A DNA stretch of 64,000 nt from Symsagittifera roscoffensis (GCF_963678635.1 NW_026971433.1:1-64000); one strand, 5' to 3'; positions 42,597 to 54,159 are shown, numbered from the stretch's first letter. The notes: generated from the sequence alone by a model not told the origin. Numbers and translations: made by a program.

Positions 42597-43135
42597 AAAA
42601 GCACACATTACTTGCGGCAAGTAATTGATTGCGATTGGGCAGCCGTGTCACGCCATCCATAATTTTATCAAAAGGTGACACGTTTCATCCGCTGATGCTA
42701 TCAAACAGGGAGCTGCCGCTGCGTACCTTGTGAAATGATCAACCATTACCCTCAACTGATTTCAGCCCGTGGTCGTAATGCATATATTCCGATGACCGAA
42801 GTGCGCAACCTCATTCGATCATGTTCACACTAACGACTGAAGACGAAATCCCAACTTCCTGGGGTCCTTTGCCTGCTGACATTACAAGCACGCAGAGAAC
42901 CAATTCTCACAGGCCTTCTTCAAGCCAGGCCACTCAAACAGCTTCTTTATCCGGTTATTCACTTTGTCCACGACTTGTTGACCCATCTGATCATGCGAAC
43001 GAAAACGCAATTCAGTCTGGTATAATTGTGGTAGCACTATCGGATTATAATTGAAAAGAACTCTGTCCTCTTCCTTGCGATTTGAGGCCACGAACCCGTT
43101 TTTATTCAAGTACAACAAATTCTTTTCTCTTCAAA
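42597..43135 (-). pseudogene. Old element: integrase, interrupted by the young element
   Basis: Minus-strand 42,882-43,118 reads LPQLYQTELRFRSHDQM, QQVVDKVNN and FEWPGLKKACENWFSACL, the zinc-binding domain of integrase; the second zinc His has become Gln. Nearer the young element, 42,600-42,770 reads VMVDHFTRYAAAAPC, HGCPIAI and YLPQVMCAFVT. These match DHFTKLAEAVPC, YGCPMTF and YLPQVVGAYN of the young integrase, but the part between, including the second Asp and the Glu of the catalytic triad, is deleted. The rest of the gene continues at 20,210. Confidence 0.82.
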
Positions 43136-44465
43136 TAAAATTGCTTTAGGATCTTTAATTGTATTCGTCCAAATCACCTTTGTCAGATGCTCCGTTTCGA
43201 TTCATCTCCTTAAATTACTCGTCATCCTATCATTTCGCTGAGCCATTAAAACATCCGTTAGTCGGTAGCTGGCTTTCAGATATGTCTTCATCACGTTTAG
43301 ATGTCCGCTAATTTTCTCCAATGTATGGGCGTCGTCCGTCAACTTAACACATCATATCTATTTCAAAGGTGTCGATTCTTGCACTGATGGTGATTCCAGG
43401 TTGATAAGACGACTGTAGCATGCGGAATCAATCTAGTTAGACGTTTCGACACTGCTATCAACCTCGAGCTCATCTGCGACATTATCAACCACCGTGCCCT
43501 CCTCATCGGGGTGATACTAGTCTCTCTGGGTCTTGAGGCATTTCTCTATTTAGCCAGCGCTGCTTCCTTTCTAGTAGCAAAGATCGAATCGCGACTTCCG
43601 ACTGCGACCTATCACTCGAGCTGATGAAGTATGAATTATTGTCTTCTGATTTGCTTATGCTGTTTCTCGGCTTTCTGGACAAAATTATGTCCCTTGATCG
43701 CTCTGAAGTCGGCTCCACGGATAACATTTCGCCTCTTGGTCGCTTAGACATTGTCTCCCCGGACAAGTCACCCTGTCCGGGCCCGAAGGTGCATGACTCC
43801 CCGGAAAATGTTTCGTCCCCGGATGAACAATCCGAGCTCGGCTCGTACTCCTCCTTCGCATCAGCGAACTGAACTTTTCTCGTTACGCTGGAACTTAAAT
43901 TAACACTGACCTCTTGAGAGGTTTGAGTGCCGGTTGATTGATGTCGTCCCACCTACGAATTCCTCAAAGGGACATCTTTTGGAATCGAACTCACTAACTG
44001 ATTCACTATCAATCGGCAATCCAGTTCAACGTCCCGACTCCGAAATGCTACCAGTCTATTCTCCGTTCTTTCTGTGATTGCAACATTAGCTTGGTCTCTA
44101 TCCGTTCATAGTCATGCCTTTCAACATCTCCGTCAAATAGAGCAAAAAGTTTCCTCATGACATCCTGTGCTACGTTAACCGTCCTAGTTAAAAGGTGCTG
44201 TTGATATCCAGCCTGGCAGGTTATTGCTGCAACAGGTTTGATCGAGCTAGCAAATCCAATGGAACCGGATCATCCTTCGCCAAGATTTTTTCTCAGCAGC
44301 CGTCTCTACGGGACGTTCAAGGTATCCTGATATGGGATGCCGGGAGTTATCAAGCCACCCGGTGAGTGGCAGCTTGTCATAGGTCTCTCTATCCAGAAAG
44401 AAGAAACCATCCAGAATTTCTGCCTGGTTAGCTTGCTTCTCCTCTAATCACCCATAGCACTCTGT
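43136..44465 (-). pseudogene. Old element: RNase H-integrase linker
   Basis: Minus-strand 43,503-43,952 is a 149-codon acidic stretch (VQFADAKEEYEPSSDCSSGD). It matches the acidic linker of the young Pol (VAFKEDAEH and onwards) in position and character. Near 44,340-44,460 ILDGFFFLDRETYDKLPLTG matches KDGFSFMDKETYDNLPLTR. The long linker is therefore an old feature of the family. Confidence 0.7.
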
Positions 44466-45000
44466 CTTTTTGCTGAGGCTGTCGGCAATGGGCTTGTCAC
44501 GGGTTCGATGCTCAATTATCATGTGGTAGCCATCCAGACGCACGATCCAGCGACCAATGTAGCTTTAGTTTATCGAATAAGTATTTCATAGCCTTTTAAG
44601 GCAAGAGCACGATTGACTACATGTAACTTCAACTGCACGATTGTCTACATGCAAAAGGGAGCACTCCCTAAGTAATGTCTAAACTTGACGACAAATGTGA
44701 TTACCGCGAACACTTCCGCTTCCGGTGCACCGTGTTTCATCTCAGTGTCGCTCGGGACCTTACTCAATAGGCTATTGGTCGGAGAACAGTCATTCCGTTC
44801 CACTCTTGCTCTTGGTGATGTATGTCCGATATCGCAACTACTGATGTGTCATTGTCCAGAACAAACATTCCTTCCTCTGTTGGCATACCGAGGACCGAAG
44901 CCTCGAAAAAATTGCGCTGAATGTTCTCAAAGAAGACCGGAGCCTCGTCAGTCAAGCTGAATTTCTCAAACTCATTTCGTATCAACTACTGCATGGGGTA
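44466..45000 (-). pseudogene. Old element: RNase H
   Basis: Minus-strand 44,764-44,985 reads EASVLGMPTEEGMFVLDNDT and SDIHHQEQEWNGMTVLRPIAY, matching APVLGMPTEKGMYVLDTDAS and ILHQEQEWNGKTVLRPIA. The catalytic TDAS has become NDTS. Frames break further on. Confidence 0.8.
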
Positions 45001-45990
45001 AATCTTGTCGGCATACCCTTTGACAAACTCTCGATAATAATCAATTGCATGTCATTCTTCGTGCTGTCCATGACAGTTCTGCTTTAACTAACCCAGTATC
45101 TGGTCTTACTTTGCGTTTATCTACTAGACGAGCCAGACACTTGTGTCTCTCAGGATTTAGTACTTGGAAGGTTTGTACTTCAGGCGAGCCTGTTTCATGC
45201 AAATAAAGACCTCGACTAGTCTCTCTTTATGATCCTCCAGCGTTGGTGTTGCTAGTATCACGTCATCAACGTAACACATTATGAGGTTGCCATACATTTT
45301 AGATACATTCGTGAGTGTCTGGGCCATTAAATGTTGAAATGTGGCAGTCACATTTCAAAGTCCAAACGACATTCTTTTCCACTGGAACATTCCCAGTACA
45401 CACGCGAAGCTCTTTTTCTCTCGATCCTGTTTTCTTAGGGTACTTGCTAGAAAGCCCTATTACAACTTGAAGAATTTCGCGTCTACCAATTTGGAGAGGC
45501 TCTCTTCGATACGGGGAATCGGGTATGCGTCCTTTATTGTTACCGCCGCGTTCAGATAACAGAAATCACGACGAAATCTAAGTTGCCCTCTTCTTTTTTG
45601 TCATGATTATGACGCAGGCCTACGTGGTTTTCGACAGTTCAATCACGTCATTTTCCATTAACAGTTCAACCTCTCTCTGGCATAGTTCCGACTTGAGTGG
45701 GGTCCTTCTCCTAGCTCCCTCCATATGAGGTATCCACCATCTTCTATTTCTTCTCATGTTATACAAAGTTGCAGCAGTCTGTATCAGCCTTGTTCTTCGA
45801 AAAAACGTCTGTCTTCCAATTCAACACTGCTCTGAGCGAGTCCAGCTTCTTATCTGATAACTTGCCTTTCAGGAGCTCTATCTCAGGTAGGACCGGCTTG
45901 TTCGAAGCTAGTTCTGCTTCGGTTGTTCTCAGAAAATTCGAGCAATTAGACAGCCTATCGTACGTCTTTGATTTCTCTGAAAACAACTTT
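45001..45990 (-). pseudogene. Old element: reverse transcriptase and connection
   Basis: Minus-strand 45,157-45,351 reads TATFQHLMAQTLTNVSKMYG and IMCYVDDVILATPTLEDH, so the catalytic YVDD is still intact. Minus-strand 45,759-45,986 holds NKPVLPEIELLKGKLSDKKL and SKNKADTDCCNFV, the stretch before RT in the young element. The N-terminal RT part between them is frame-broken. Confidence 0.85.
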
Positions 45991-47040
45991 TAAAAGACTT
46001 CAATCAAGTATCCTCTTTAGTATGCATTTTTGGTTTGCAGGTAAAGGACATTCATCTCTTAAAGTTCTCCACACTCTGATACTTTTTGCTCAGAGGCAAT
46101 ACGTAACCGATTTTCTTCCCTCGTTGTGTAGTCACCGTTGTAGCCTCGGTGTTCAGCAACACACTCACACACAGTCCACTCTGAGTGATTGAGAAGCTTC
46201 CTTTCAAAAAAAACCGAGCTCATACTGTTCGGGTTGGGGACCAGACACACCTGTGTGTTGTTACTAAGCTCATTCAAATTCGTCATCCTAAACGTCGCTA
46301 TTACAGCTTGGTTTGCTTTTTAACCTAACCTTCCGTTCTACGAAAATTGGCACATTTGCTTGGTTAATCAGGTTTCTTTTAAATGACTTCTTTTCATACA
46401 AGATTCTCGACGACCAAGAAACTTCCTCCTAGCTGCAGCGCAATAATTTTTGCATCCTGATTAGCCGCTGCCAGTTTGATATTAGGCGGAGTCTGATCCA
46501 ACCTATCGAAGCCCATGTCAAACAAGTGCTCACAGGTGTGACACTGACCACGGCTTCGGTGTCTAATAGTCCTTTCACGGATAGTTGTCTGCCCTGCACG
46601 TCTATTAGATGCTCAGCCACATCGGCTTCACAGCCTATGTGGAATGTGTTCTGTTCAAGCATGGCATTGTTTTCGATTCTTCGTACCCTAAACTTTTCTC
46701 TACCGATGTATATACGACCTACTTGGCCACTTGCATCGGTCACGTAGGCCTTCGTGTAATTGCTTATGCCATCCACATTCGTCAGAATTTGATAAGTGCC
46801 ATGTAGATAGACCTCGCTGTAATGTCCATCTACTTTCATTAATCTCGGGCCACCTCTTGTAAGTAACGCTCTCACTGCCCAAGAATCCAACTTAGGATCT
46901 TTCTGTCTCAGGTGTTCTACCATGATTTCGGGCGGTTCACTCAAGTTCTTCACCACCTGATGGACTGCGACCGATAAGATCAACATTATTTTTGACCACT
47001 CTCTTGTCATGCCTATGGTCTTCCCCGAAATTACATTCAT
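45991..47040 (-). pseudogene. Old element: retropepsin region
   Basis: 203 codons are open at 46,429-47,040 on the minus strand, matching the young protease ORF from its start (SGKTIGMTREWSKIM against TGKPFGISKIWARIM). The active-site motif reads LLDTEAVVSV instead of LLDTGAVLSV, so the essential Gly is lost. The C-terminal part lies at about 46,059-46,286 (LSNNTQVCLVPNPNS). Confidence 0.85.
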
Positions 47041-48250
47041 CTTGAGATCTCGCTTCTTGGGTTTCTGGTTATCCTCTTCTTTTGCTGTTTTCCCAGAAAG
47101 TCAAGCTTCTCGCGCAGCTTTCCAAATCTGACCTTACCCACTGCTCAACAGAATTCGTGGCCAAATCTTGCTGAACGTTCTGTAGAAGGGTCCAGGCCAT
47201 AATCTACTTTGAACGAACAGGCTGATTCTACATAACACTCAAGGCAATCGCATCATCAGGTAAGGTCTTCACATTCTCGGTCGTGAAAGTGCCTTGTGTA
47301 TCTTCCTTCTTCCGCGACTCGGCCTCGTTCATTAGAAGTGCTCGGCTAGCCTTAAACCTAAAATGCCTTTCATGGCTGGGATGCTTCGCGTCCGCCACTG
47401 CATCCCAGAAATGAATGCATTCCGAACTGAAATGACCTTCCGAATTGCAGCAGAAGAATCTCGAACCATAATTCATTCCGAGCCCTGTCATATAATCTTC
47501 GTGGTCCTTGTCGGTTGCATCAACGTTGTCAAGAAAGTGACTTAACGCCATCATATTTTGCTCAAAGTAGAGCAGGCTGAAATATGATGATCCATCTAAC
47601 CACAATTCGCACATGGCCCCCTTTAATGCATTTCATCACGAGGTCTATATCAACTGGAATTCGCGCCTCTATTCTTTCCACTATAAATGCCGTAATTGCT
47701 GTAACGGTTTTGAGCCGTTGGTTTCATGAGCAAAACTCAGGCTATTATATGCGCAAATCATCAGGTGTGGGTACTGAGTCTGTTGATTATGTGAAATGTG
47801 TGGCCAGCATGGTTTTTCAGATATTCAATCTTATCCATGAACTTCGAGGCAATGACCAAATTCCGTTCCCAGAACCTCTCATCGAGGTTACTTCTCCTTC
47901 TAAGCAGCTCGAGATCATCCAAAAAGTTATCGATTGACTCATCATCTCTTTGACGCATCTTCTCAAATTCACCATGGCATGATGCCCCTGTACACCTGGG
48001 CCGAAACGATTCAGCAAGAAGTCTCAATCATTCGTCCTTTTCGCTATCACACAGCTCAGGGCCGTGCCCTCTAAGTTACTCAACAGTGCGCTACAATGAT
48101 GTTTTTGTAGAGGTTTCTCCTTCAAAATGCAACTTCATTACCTCAATCCAGCTGTCAATACATCCATCTGACTCGACCTTGTACGACTTCGGTTTCTTTA
48201 GTGTCCTTCTTGACCTCTCTCCTCTCTCGGTAGAATTCGAAAATTAAGTA
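47041..48250 (-). pseudogene. Old element: gag capsid-like and nucleocapsid parts
   Basis: Minus-strand 47,228-47,614 holds FFCCNSEGHFSSEC and HFWDAVADAKHPSH, matching the second zinc knuckle and the following LFWEAVKDQNHPKH of the young gag; the first Cys of the knuckle is lost. Minus-strand 47,761-48,027 holds EKMRQRDDESIDNFLDDLEL, matching EKRRQRDDESIDRFLDDLES of the capsid-like region. Confidence 0.82.
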
Positions 48251-49830
48251 ATAAACTTCTCAAGAGACATGTTTAATGTTTCAATCATCGAAACGTATTG
48301 TGTTCAAATCTAGTACTGATATGACCTGCGGCCCTGAGCTTAAGCGTGCCCTTGATGTGGCAACCTCTTCTGGTATGGTCGGATTCGTCCAGCCTACACT
48401 CGATAGGGCTGCCCTAGGTCTCATCCTATGGTTAGGCTCGGAACTCGTTTTTTGATCTCGGCGGAGCCTCCGCGTGAGGATGGGTTCCTGATCCGTTAGT
48501 CGCATAACGCGAGTCTTCCATTCGACCGCAACGATTCTCTTGAATGCTGCCTTTCAAGATTTCATCAAGTTTGCGCATCATAATATCAGCCTTAGCATCT
48601 AATCTCTTCTCTAAACTAGTAACTTTATGAGCGTAAGCGCTGTCATGATCCTTTAGCGGTCGCGCGATCTCTTTGTCATCCTTCTGTTCTTTCTGCTGAT
48701 TTCCTGGTTACTAGAGCAAAGGTTTCCTAGAGCAGGGCACTGATCGGTGTTTCTAATTGATTGAGACTGTTCACTTCTGGCTTGTAGCTTCGTGTCCACC
48801 ATTTCGTCTCCTAACTCATCATGGCCATGTTGAGCCCTTTCTTCCAGTCGATCGATCCTTTTTGTCATACTATGTCGCAGTTCTTCAAGGCTTGTGATTA
48901 CGTAGACAAACACGCCACTCAGATGCCACTCACTGGATAAGAGCTAGAGGAGATGGCGTCAATTGAGTTTGTAGCATGGTGCTCGATGAAGAACCACCCT
49001 TCTGTGTTTCCATCGACATCATCAGCCTGTTGAATGTCGAGGTTGTTCCCCTAGTTCCATCTGACAACGGCCTCAATGGCGAATCAGAAATCACTTTCAT
49101 ACTCTTCTCCTGTCTCGGGATTGGCGTGAAGTCAGTGCCCGAGTGGATCCGTCCCTGATGTTCAAAGCCAGAAGACAATCCATCTGCTCGGAGCGAGACC
49201 ATGGTTTCTTTGTTTATCGTTTTGAAACTCTTCCTTGCTTTTGAACTGGATTGCTCTTCCCTGGGACTGTTGCTCGACATCATCGCATTTTTGCCTGCTT
49301 GACTAGAGAGGAATGTTCCCTTGTCCGACCATTGCTCTTGGTCTCCGATCTAGATGTGCCGTAAAGAACAGTTCCTCCCCCGCATCAGCATCGGAAGGGT
49401 CCGTTGTTCTTCAAGATATCTCTGCCTCTTCCCGTTACGAGTGATCATCGGGCGCTTGCGGATCCTTCTGATGGTGGTGGTCAGGTCGAAATAGCCTTTT
49501 TCCCTTACTCGAAGGGTTCCATTGGTGTCACGTTCGCCGACCCTGCCTCTCGAAAGTTTTGCTCTTCATCACCATTCAGATTCTTTCACTTATTAGTTTC
49601 ATTCCGCTCACTGAAAGGTCACGTTGACATTCAATAGTTGCTTCACAGGCAGAAACGTCGGAGACACTACTATTCGAAGATTGGATACGCCGCGATCTAA
49701 AACCCCTCGTTTTTCCCGCACTGAGACTAGAAATCTTATTCGTTTCTCCTAATGGGTCCCCCTGTTGCATGTTTTGTGATAAGTGAGGCCCTTGTAATTC
49801 CAAAGATCATATTCTTGGCGACAATTCACA
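48251..49830 (-). pseudogene. Old element: gag N-terminal part
   Basis: Weakly conserved, low-complexity minus-strand stretches (48,281-48,505; 48,653-48,913 with a short coiled-coil-like LEELRHSMTKRIDRLEE; 48,930-49,283; 49,576-49,803). They take the position of the disordered gag N-terminus. Similarity to the young gag is faint and the assignment leans on order. Confidence 0.5.
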
Positions 49831-51206
49831 AGTTCTCGGCAATTTTTTTGTTTATCCTCCTATTCAATTTCTTCAATACCTAAAGTATTCTATAATCTCC
49901 TAGAGATGCTATTAGTGAGTCGGCTAAAGTTCAACACAGTGTTCGTCTGGTGTTGATTTACTATTGACTCCAGCGTATTACATATTATAATAGTATCACA
50001 AAAACTCACAAGATTTTATAATCAACACATAAAACACATCTTACAATAAATTAACAATACACCATTTACTTGACAGCGATCCTTCGCTTCAGTATCACTT
50101 TACCAGCACAGATGTCACAAATCACTGCCTCATTTGAAATTAAGCAATTCTTTATAAAACATCAGTGATGGTTTCAAACAACAGGCGAATAAAACTCAAT
50201 ATTAAAGAAAAATGCTTCCCGCAATTGAACGCTCCAAACGGAAGAAGTCAGGGCACAGTCTTCTCAAGTGACTTTGTCTTGCTTAACACACTCCACGAGG
50301 TTTTCTTTTACGTGTTCCCGGATTGTTTGAGCCTTCTTATTAAGTAGCTCCACACAAAGAAAATAACAAACGAAAAAATTTTGTTCGGATAATTTTAATG
50401 AACCCGATTTAGAATGCAAAATTGATCGCAAATCTCCGGGTCAACTGTGCTACTATTTTCCTATTATACACGTCTTGTGAGTAGTCGGCCTTCTATTTAG
50501 ACCTTAAAACGATTTTTAATATGTTTAAGTTGTTCCAGAGGTTCCCTATATACTTTCACCAAGGATGGTTGTTAAAGGGATTAAGTCACCTCAGAGGAAT
50601 AACTCTGGTTAGAACGCGTAGCTTATTCCACCTCAGAGGGTATCTTGAGCACCTAGGTTGCTTCGGAGGGCCCCCAATTTCACTAAGGAGGGTCAAAAGG
50701 AGGCTTAAGTCACATAGTTCGGAGGGCTTCCATCAACTTTCCGAAGTTTTCAAGTCTCGCCTCATAGGGGTCAGAAGCTAGTGTTAAATTGAGTCAAAAC
50801 AGGCTAAGTTTACTCTGGGGGCTCGTTTGAACTATCTCGGAGGGTTCCGTGGAAAATTTTCACAAATAAGAGTTGTCAAGGGCTTAACTGACTCCGGAAT
50901 GTTGCCTCGTTGAATTCCCCAAAATCACAAAAACAAGTTTTTTCAACGCTCTAAAGCATCTGATCGCGGTCTTTTCGGATCGTGGAAAACAAGGTGTATT
51001 AATTCAGTCAACCTATTCAGTGGATTCAAAACGTATTTTTTAAATTTAAGCTGCTCGGAGGGTTCCCTAAATGTTGGATCATCCGAACATACAAATTCTA
51101 AAAGCAATTTCTCTCCTGAAGTTACCAACCTAAAAACGGCTGCGGTTTAGAGAAGTGGTCAAAAACGTCGACCTATGGCAACAAAATTAATCCAATCGGT
51201 TTGTTA
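49831..51206. other. AT-rich non-coding region right of the old element
   Basis: Base composition drops to clearly AT-rich near 49,830. No supportable gene. Between 50,530 and 51,070 short motifs of the form TCGGAGGGTTCC or CAGAGGG recur irregularly at least eight times. No LTR of the old element could be identified here. Confidence 0.55.
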
Positions 51207-53583
51207 GATTTTGAGAATCCAACAAAAACGCGTTTGCTATATTGGTCTTTTTTCACTACCTATATAGGATCTCAGAGAAACGAGCGTAGTAGCTCTGTAC
51301 AGCACTGGATTATTGCAGAAGAGCGGACCAAAGCTCGCTCGTAACACAAAACTTTTTCTCTCTGTATCTCCAAATACTCAAAAATTCGATCCTCAAAGCA
51401 TATTGACGAAATTCGGAAAATTAGACAAATTTTGATAGAAAATGTTTTGTTTTCGCTCACTTGTTCTAAGTTTTTTTCCGCGCGGTTATCTTACTTGGCG
51501 GGCTCTGACTTTGTATTAGCTCCTTGCGCAGAAGCTTCTTGCTGTTCTAAAACACTCAGACAACCACAAATTTGGAGTTAACTGTTTTGGTCGAAGATCA
51601 GTATAGTTCAACAAAATTGGGATGTTTACCGGGGCTAGTTGAGAAATGAGTAATCTTTCATAAAGATAATAACCTAATAATATATGTAATCAATATAACC
51701 AAACCCTCCTTTAAGAATCTCAACACGGAAAATCCCAATCGCTGTAACACCATTTAAGTTTTAGTGAAATCGTACACGAACAAAACTAAAATTGCGTTAA
51801 CGGAACCCAACCAAACGCAGTCGTTATGTATGTTATCCCTGTTACCTCTTGCTGACTCTGAGACAAGTTTGTCAGCTTGCCACTCTACCCTCCGGTCATC
51901 GGCAAAATTATCATTAACGTGCTTAAATACTCAAACAACACCCAAGGGAGGGTACCTAACCCATCACCAAAACACTCAATCTTTTGATCAGCAATGAAAT
52001 AAATCAATCTGAAACAATAACAAATAGGAAGTTCAGATCTTATTCCGTCCCGATATAATATGTACGCTGTCTGTTTATGTTTTTTAATAACTTTAGCCAT
52101 TTGGGCTTCTTACAATTTTTTGTACTTTTTTGTTTTCAAGTAAGTTTGTTTTTCGTTTTCTCTTGTTATACACTTTTTGTTCAGTTTTACGCTTTCTAAA
52201 TAATTGTTTTTGGTCCCAAAGCCTTGAGAAGAGCGGGCTCATTACTTCCTACCTAACCCTCCGGCCCCGGAGCTTTTGGTCATAACTAAGTTACCAGGCG
52301 GAGGGTCGGTACCAGGCGGATGGTCGGTACCTTCTGCCTTATACAAAACAGAACATTATCATCAATATTTTGGGCGTACGCCCGGGGCGGTGGGTTCATC
52401 GTTGAAACGTTTGCTGATCATGATGGTCTCGCATTTAACAGGCCCACCCATGAATGCCATAAAAACGTCTTAGATTTTGAGAAACCAACAAAAACGCGTT
52501 TGCTATATTGGCTTTTTTTCACTAACTATATAGGTTCTCAGAGACTTTTTCCGCAATTCTTGCTGAAAGAGCTTTAAAATACTTAAAGCGAGCGTAATAG
52601 CTCTGAAAAGCACTGGATTATTGCAGAAAAGCAGACCAAAGCACGCTCCTAACACAAAACTTTTCTCGCTCTACTTCCAAATACTCAAAATTTTTACTCA
52701 AAATACTCAAAAACTGATCAGTATATTTCGACAAAATTGGGGTGTTCATCGGGTCCAGTTGAGAGATAATCTTTCATAAGGATAAACCTAATAATAGAGT
52801 CAATCAATATAACTATACCCTCCTTTAAAAACCTCAGCACGGAAAAGCGCAATCGATGAACACCATTTAAGTTTTAGTGAAATAGTACCCGAACGAAACT
52901 AAAATTGTGTTAACGAAATCCAACGAAACCCAGTCGTTGTGAATGGTGTCCCTGTTACCCCTTGTTGAGTCTGGAACACGTCTGTCAGCCTGCCACTCTA
53001 CCCTCCGGTCATCGGCAAAGTTATCCTTAACGTGCCCGAATACTCAAACAACACCCAATGGAGGGAACCTAACCCACCACCAAAACACTCAATCTTTCAA
53101 TCAGCAAGGTTATCAACCTGAAACAACATCAAATAGGAAGTTCCGATGTTATCCCGTCCCGAAATAATTTAAAAGCTATCATTTTATGTTTTTTATCAAC
53201 TTAAGTCCTTGGGCTTCTTACCGTTTTTTGTACTTTTTTTGTTTTCAAGTAAATCTGTTTTTCGTTTTCTCTTGTTTATACCTTTTTTTAGTTGAGCTTT
53301 ACGCTTTCTATTTAATTTTTTTTTGGTTACAGGACCTTGAGATAAATGGGCTCATGACATCCCACTTAACCCTCCAGCCCCGGGAGTTTTTGGTCTTAAT
53401 TAAGTAACCAGGCGGAGGGTCGGTACCATGCGGAGGGTCGGTACCTTCTGCCTAATACAAAACATGACATTTTGACCACTAACTTGGGTGTGCGCCCGGG
53501 GCGGTGGGTTCCTCGCTGAAACGATTGCTGATCATGATGGTCTTGCCTATAACAGGCCCACCCAGGAACGCCATAAAAACGTC
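51207..53583. repeat. Two-unit tandem repeat of about 1.1-1.27 kb
   Basis: GATTTTGAGAATCCAACAAA at 51,207 and GATTTTGAGAAACCAACAAA at 52,473 begin two units, which also share TATATTGG, CACTGGATTATTGCAGAA, ACCATTTAAGTTTTAGTGAA, GGAGGGTCGGTACC and GCTGATCATGATGGTC, in order. The first unit is 1,266 bases. The second ends near 53,583 at GCCATAAAAACGTC, which is also the end of the first (52,470). The copies are well diverged, with indels. No coding potential is seen. It could be a satellite pair or two copies of an unknown non-autonomous element. Confidence 0.85.
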
Positions 53584-54159
53584 CATAGTGACGGAGCGAG
53601 AAAAAGCAACTATTGACGACTGACTGGCGTCAGTTATCTAAATTCTACCCGTTTTTTTACCGTCTAGGCCTAACCAATTGATTTTCTGGTCTGTTTAAGG
53701 CTAAGTAAAAAATTACCATTTTTAGGCCATCAGTCAGAAGATGTCTGATCAGCTTTCGTTAGATGCGAAGATAACCACATAACTGGGTCTCAGATCCCCA
53801 GACTTCGTGAATACCATTAAAACACGTTTCGATTATCTTATTTTTTAACAAGTTTTTAGTGATAGCTATAAACTAGACCCATTGGAGATGGGTTGATCTT
53901 TTCGTCTTTCTAGCTACTCTTGCTCTGAAATACAATACAAAATTGGAGAAAATTCAACTACTCAGGGCATCACATCAGCTAAAAAGTGTGTAATATAGTC
54001 TGCTAGGTCCTTGGGCACCGGGCCACCAATTCCACCCTCCCTCATAGATAGCTCTCCTATCTTGCCGATCTCGTGGCTGGGAGGGTTTTGATCCGCTCCG
54101 GATGTCCAACTGGACCTTCCGTCCATATGGCTTCTTCAAACCAATATATCGTCTCGAAA
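53584..54159. other. Region without recognised features
   Basis: Nothing supportable is seen in these about 580 bases. Confidence 0.5.

Larger units (their letters stand above)
20207..42597 (+). mobile_element. Giant Ty3/gypsy-like LTR retrotransposon, about 22.4 kb
   Basis: Two direct repeats of about 460 bp bound an internal region of about 21.5 kb. It holds gag, protease, RT-RNase H-integrase in Ty3/gypsy order, then a macrodomain-like Pol tail and about 9 kb of further coding sequence (ORF2, SGNH ORF, ORF4, ORF5, ORF6), all on the + strand. Ty3/gypsy elements are usually 5-10 kb, so this is exceptionally long. The insertion interrupts the integrase gene of an older minus-strand relative, whose frame resumes on both sides. 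By eye the LTRs differ at about twenty positions, so the insertion is not very recent. In-frame stops and frameshifts suggest that it is no longer autonomous. Confidence 0.93.
42136..42597 (+). repeat. 3' LTR
   Basis: Direct repeat of the 5' LTR at 20,207-20,665. It ends GACGAATGTTACA, after which the old minus-strand integrase sequence resumes. It differs from the 5' copy at roughly twenty places by eye, including two extra G in the GTGGGG run near 42,411. Confidence 0.9.

Noticed and set aside
20207-42597. Captured bacterial or phage operon (because of the SGNH and macrodomain genes)
   Set aside because: No ribosome-binding sites, base composition matches gag-pol, and the cargo is conserved in an older copy between the same neighbours.
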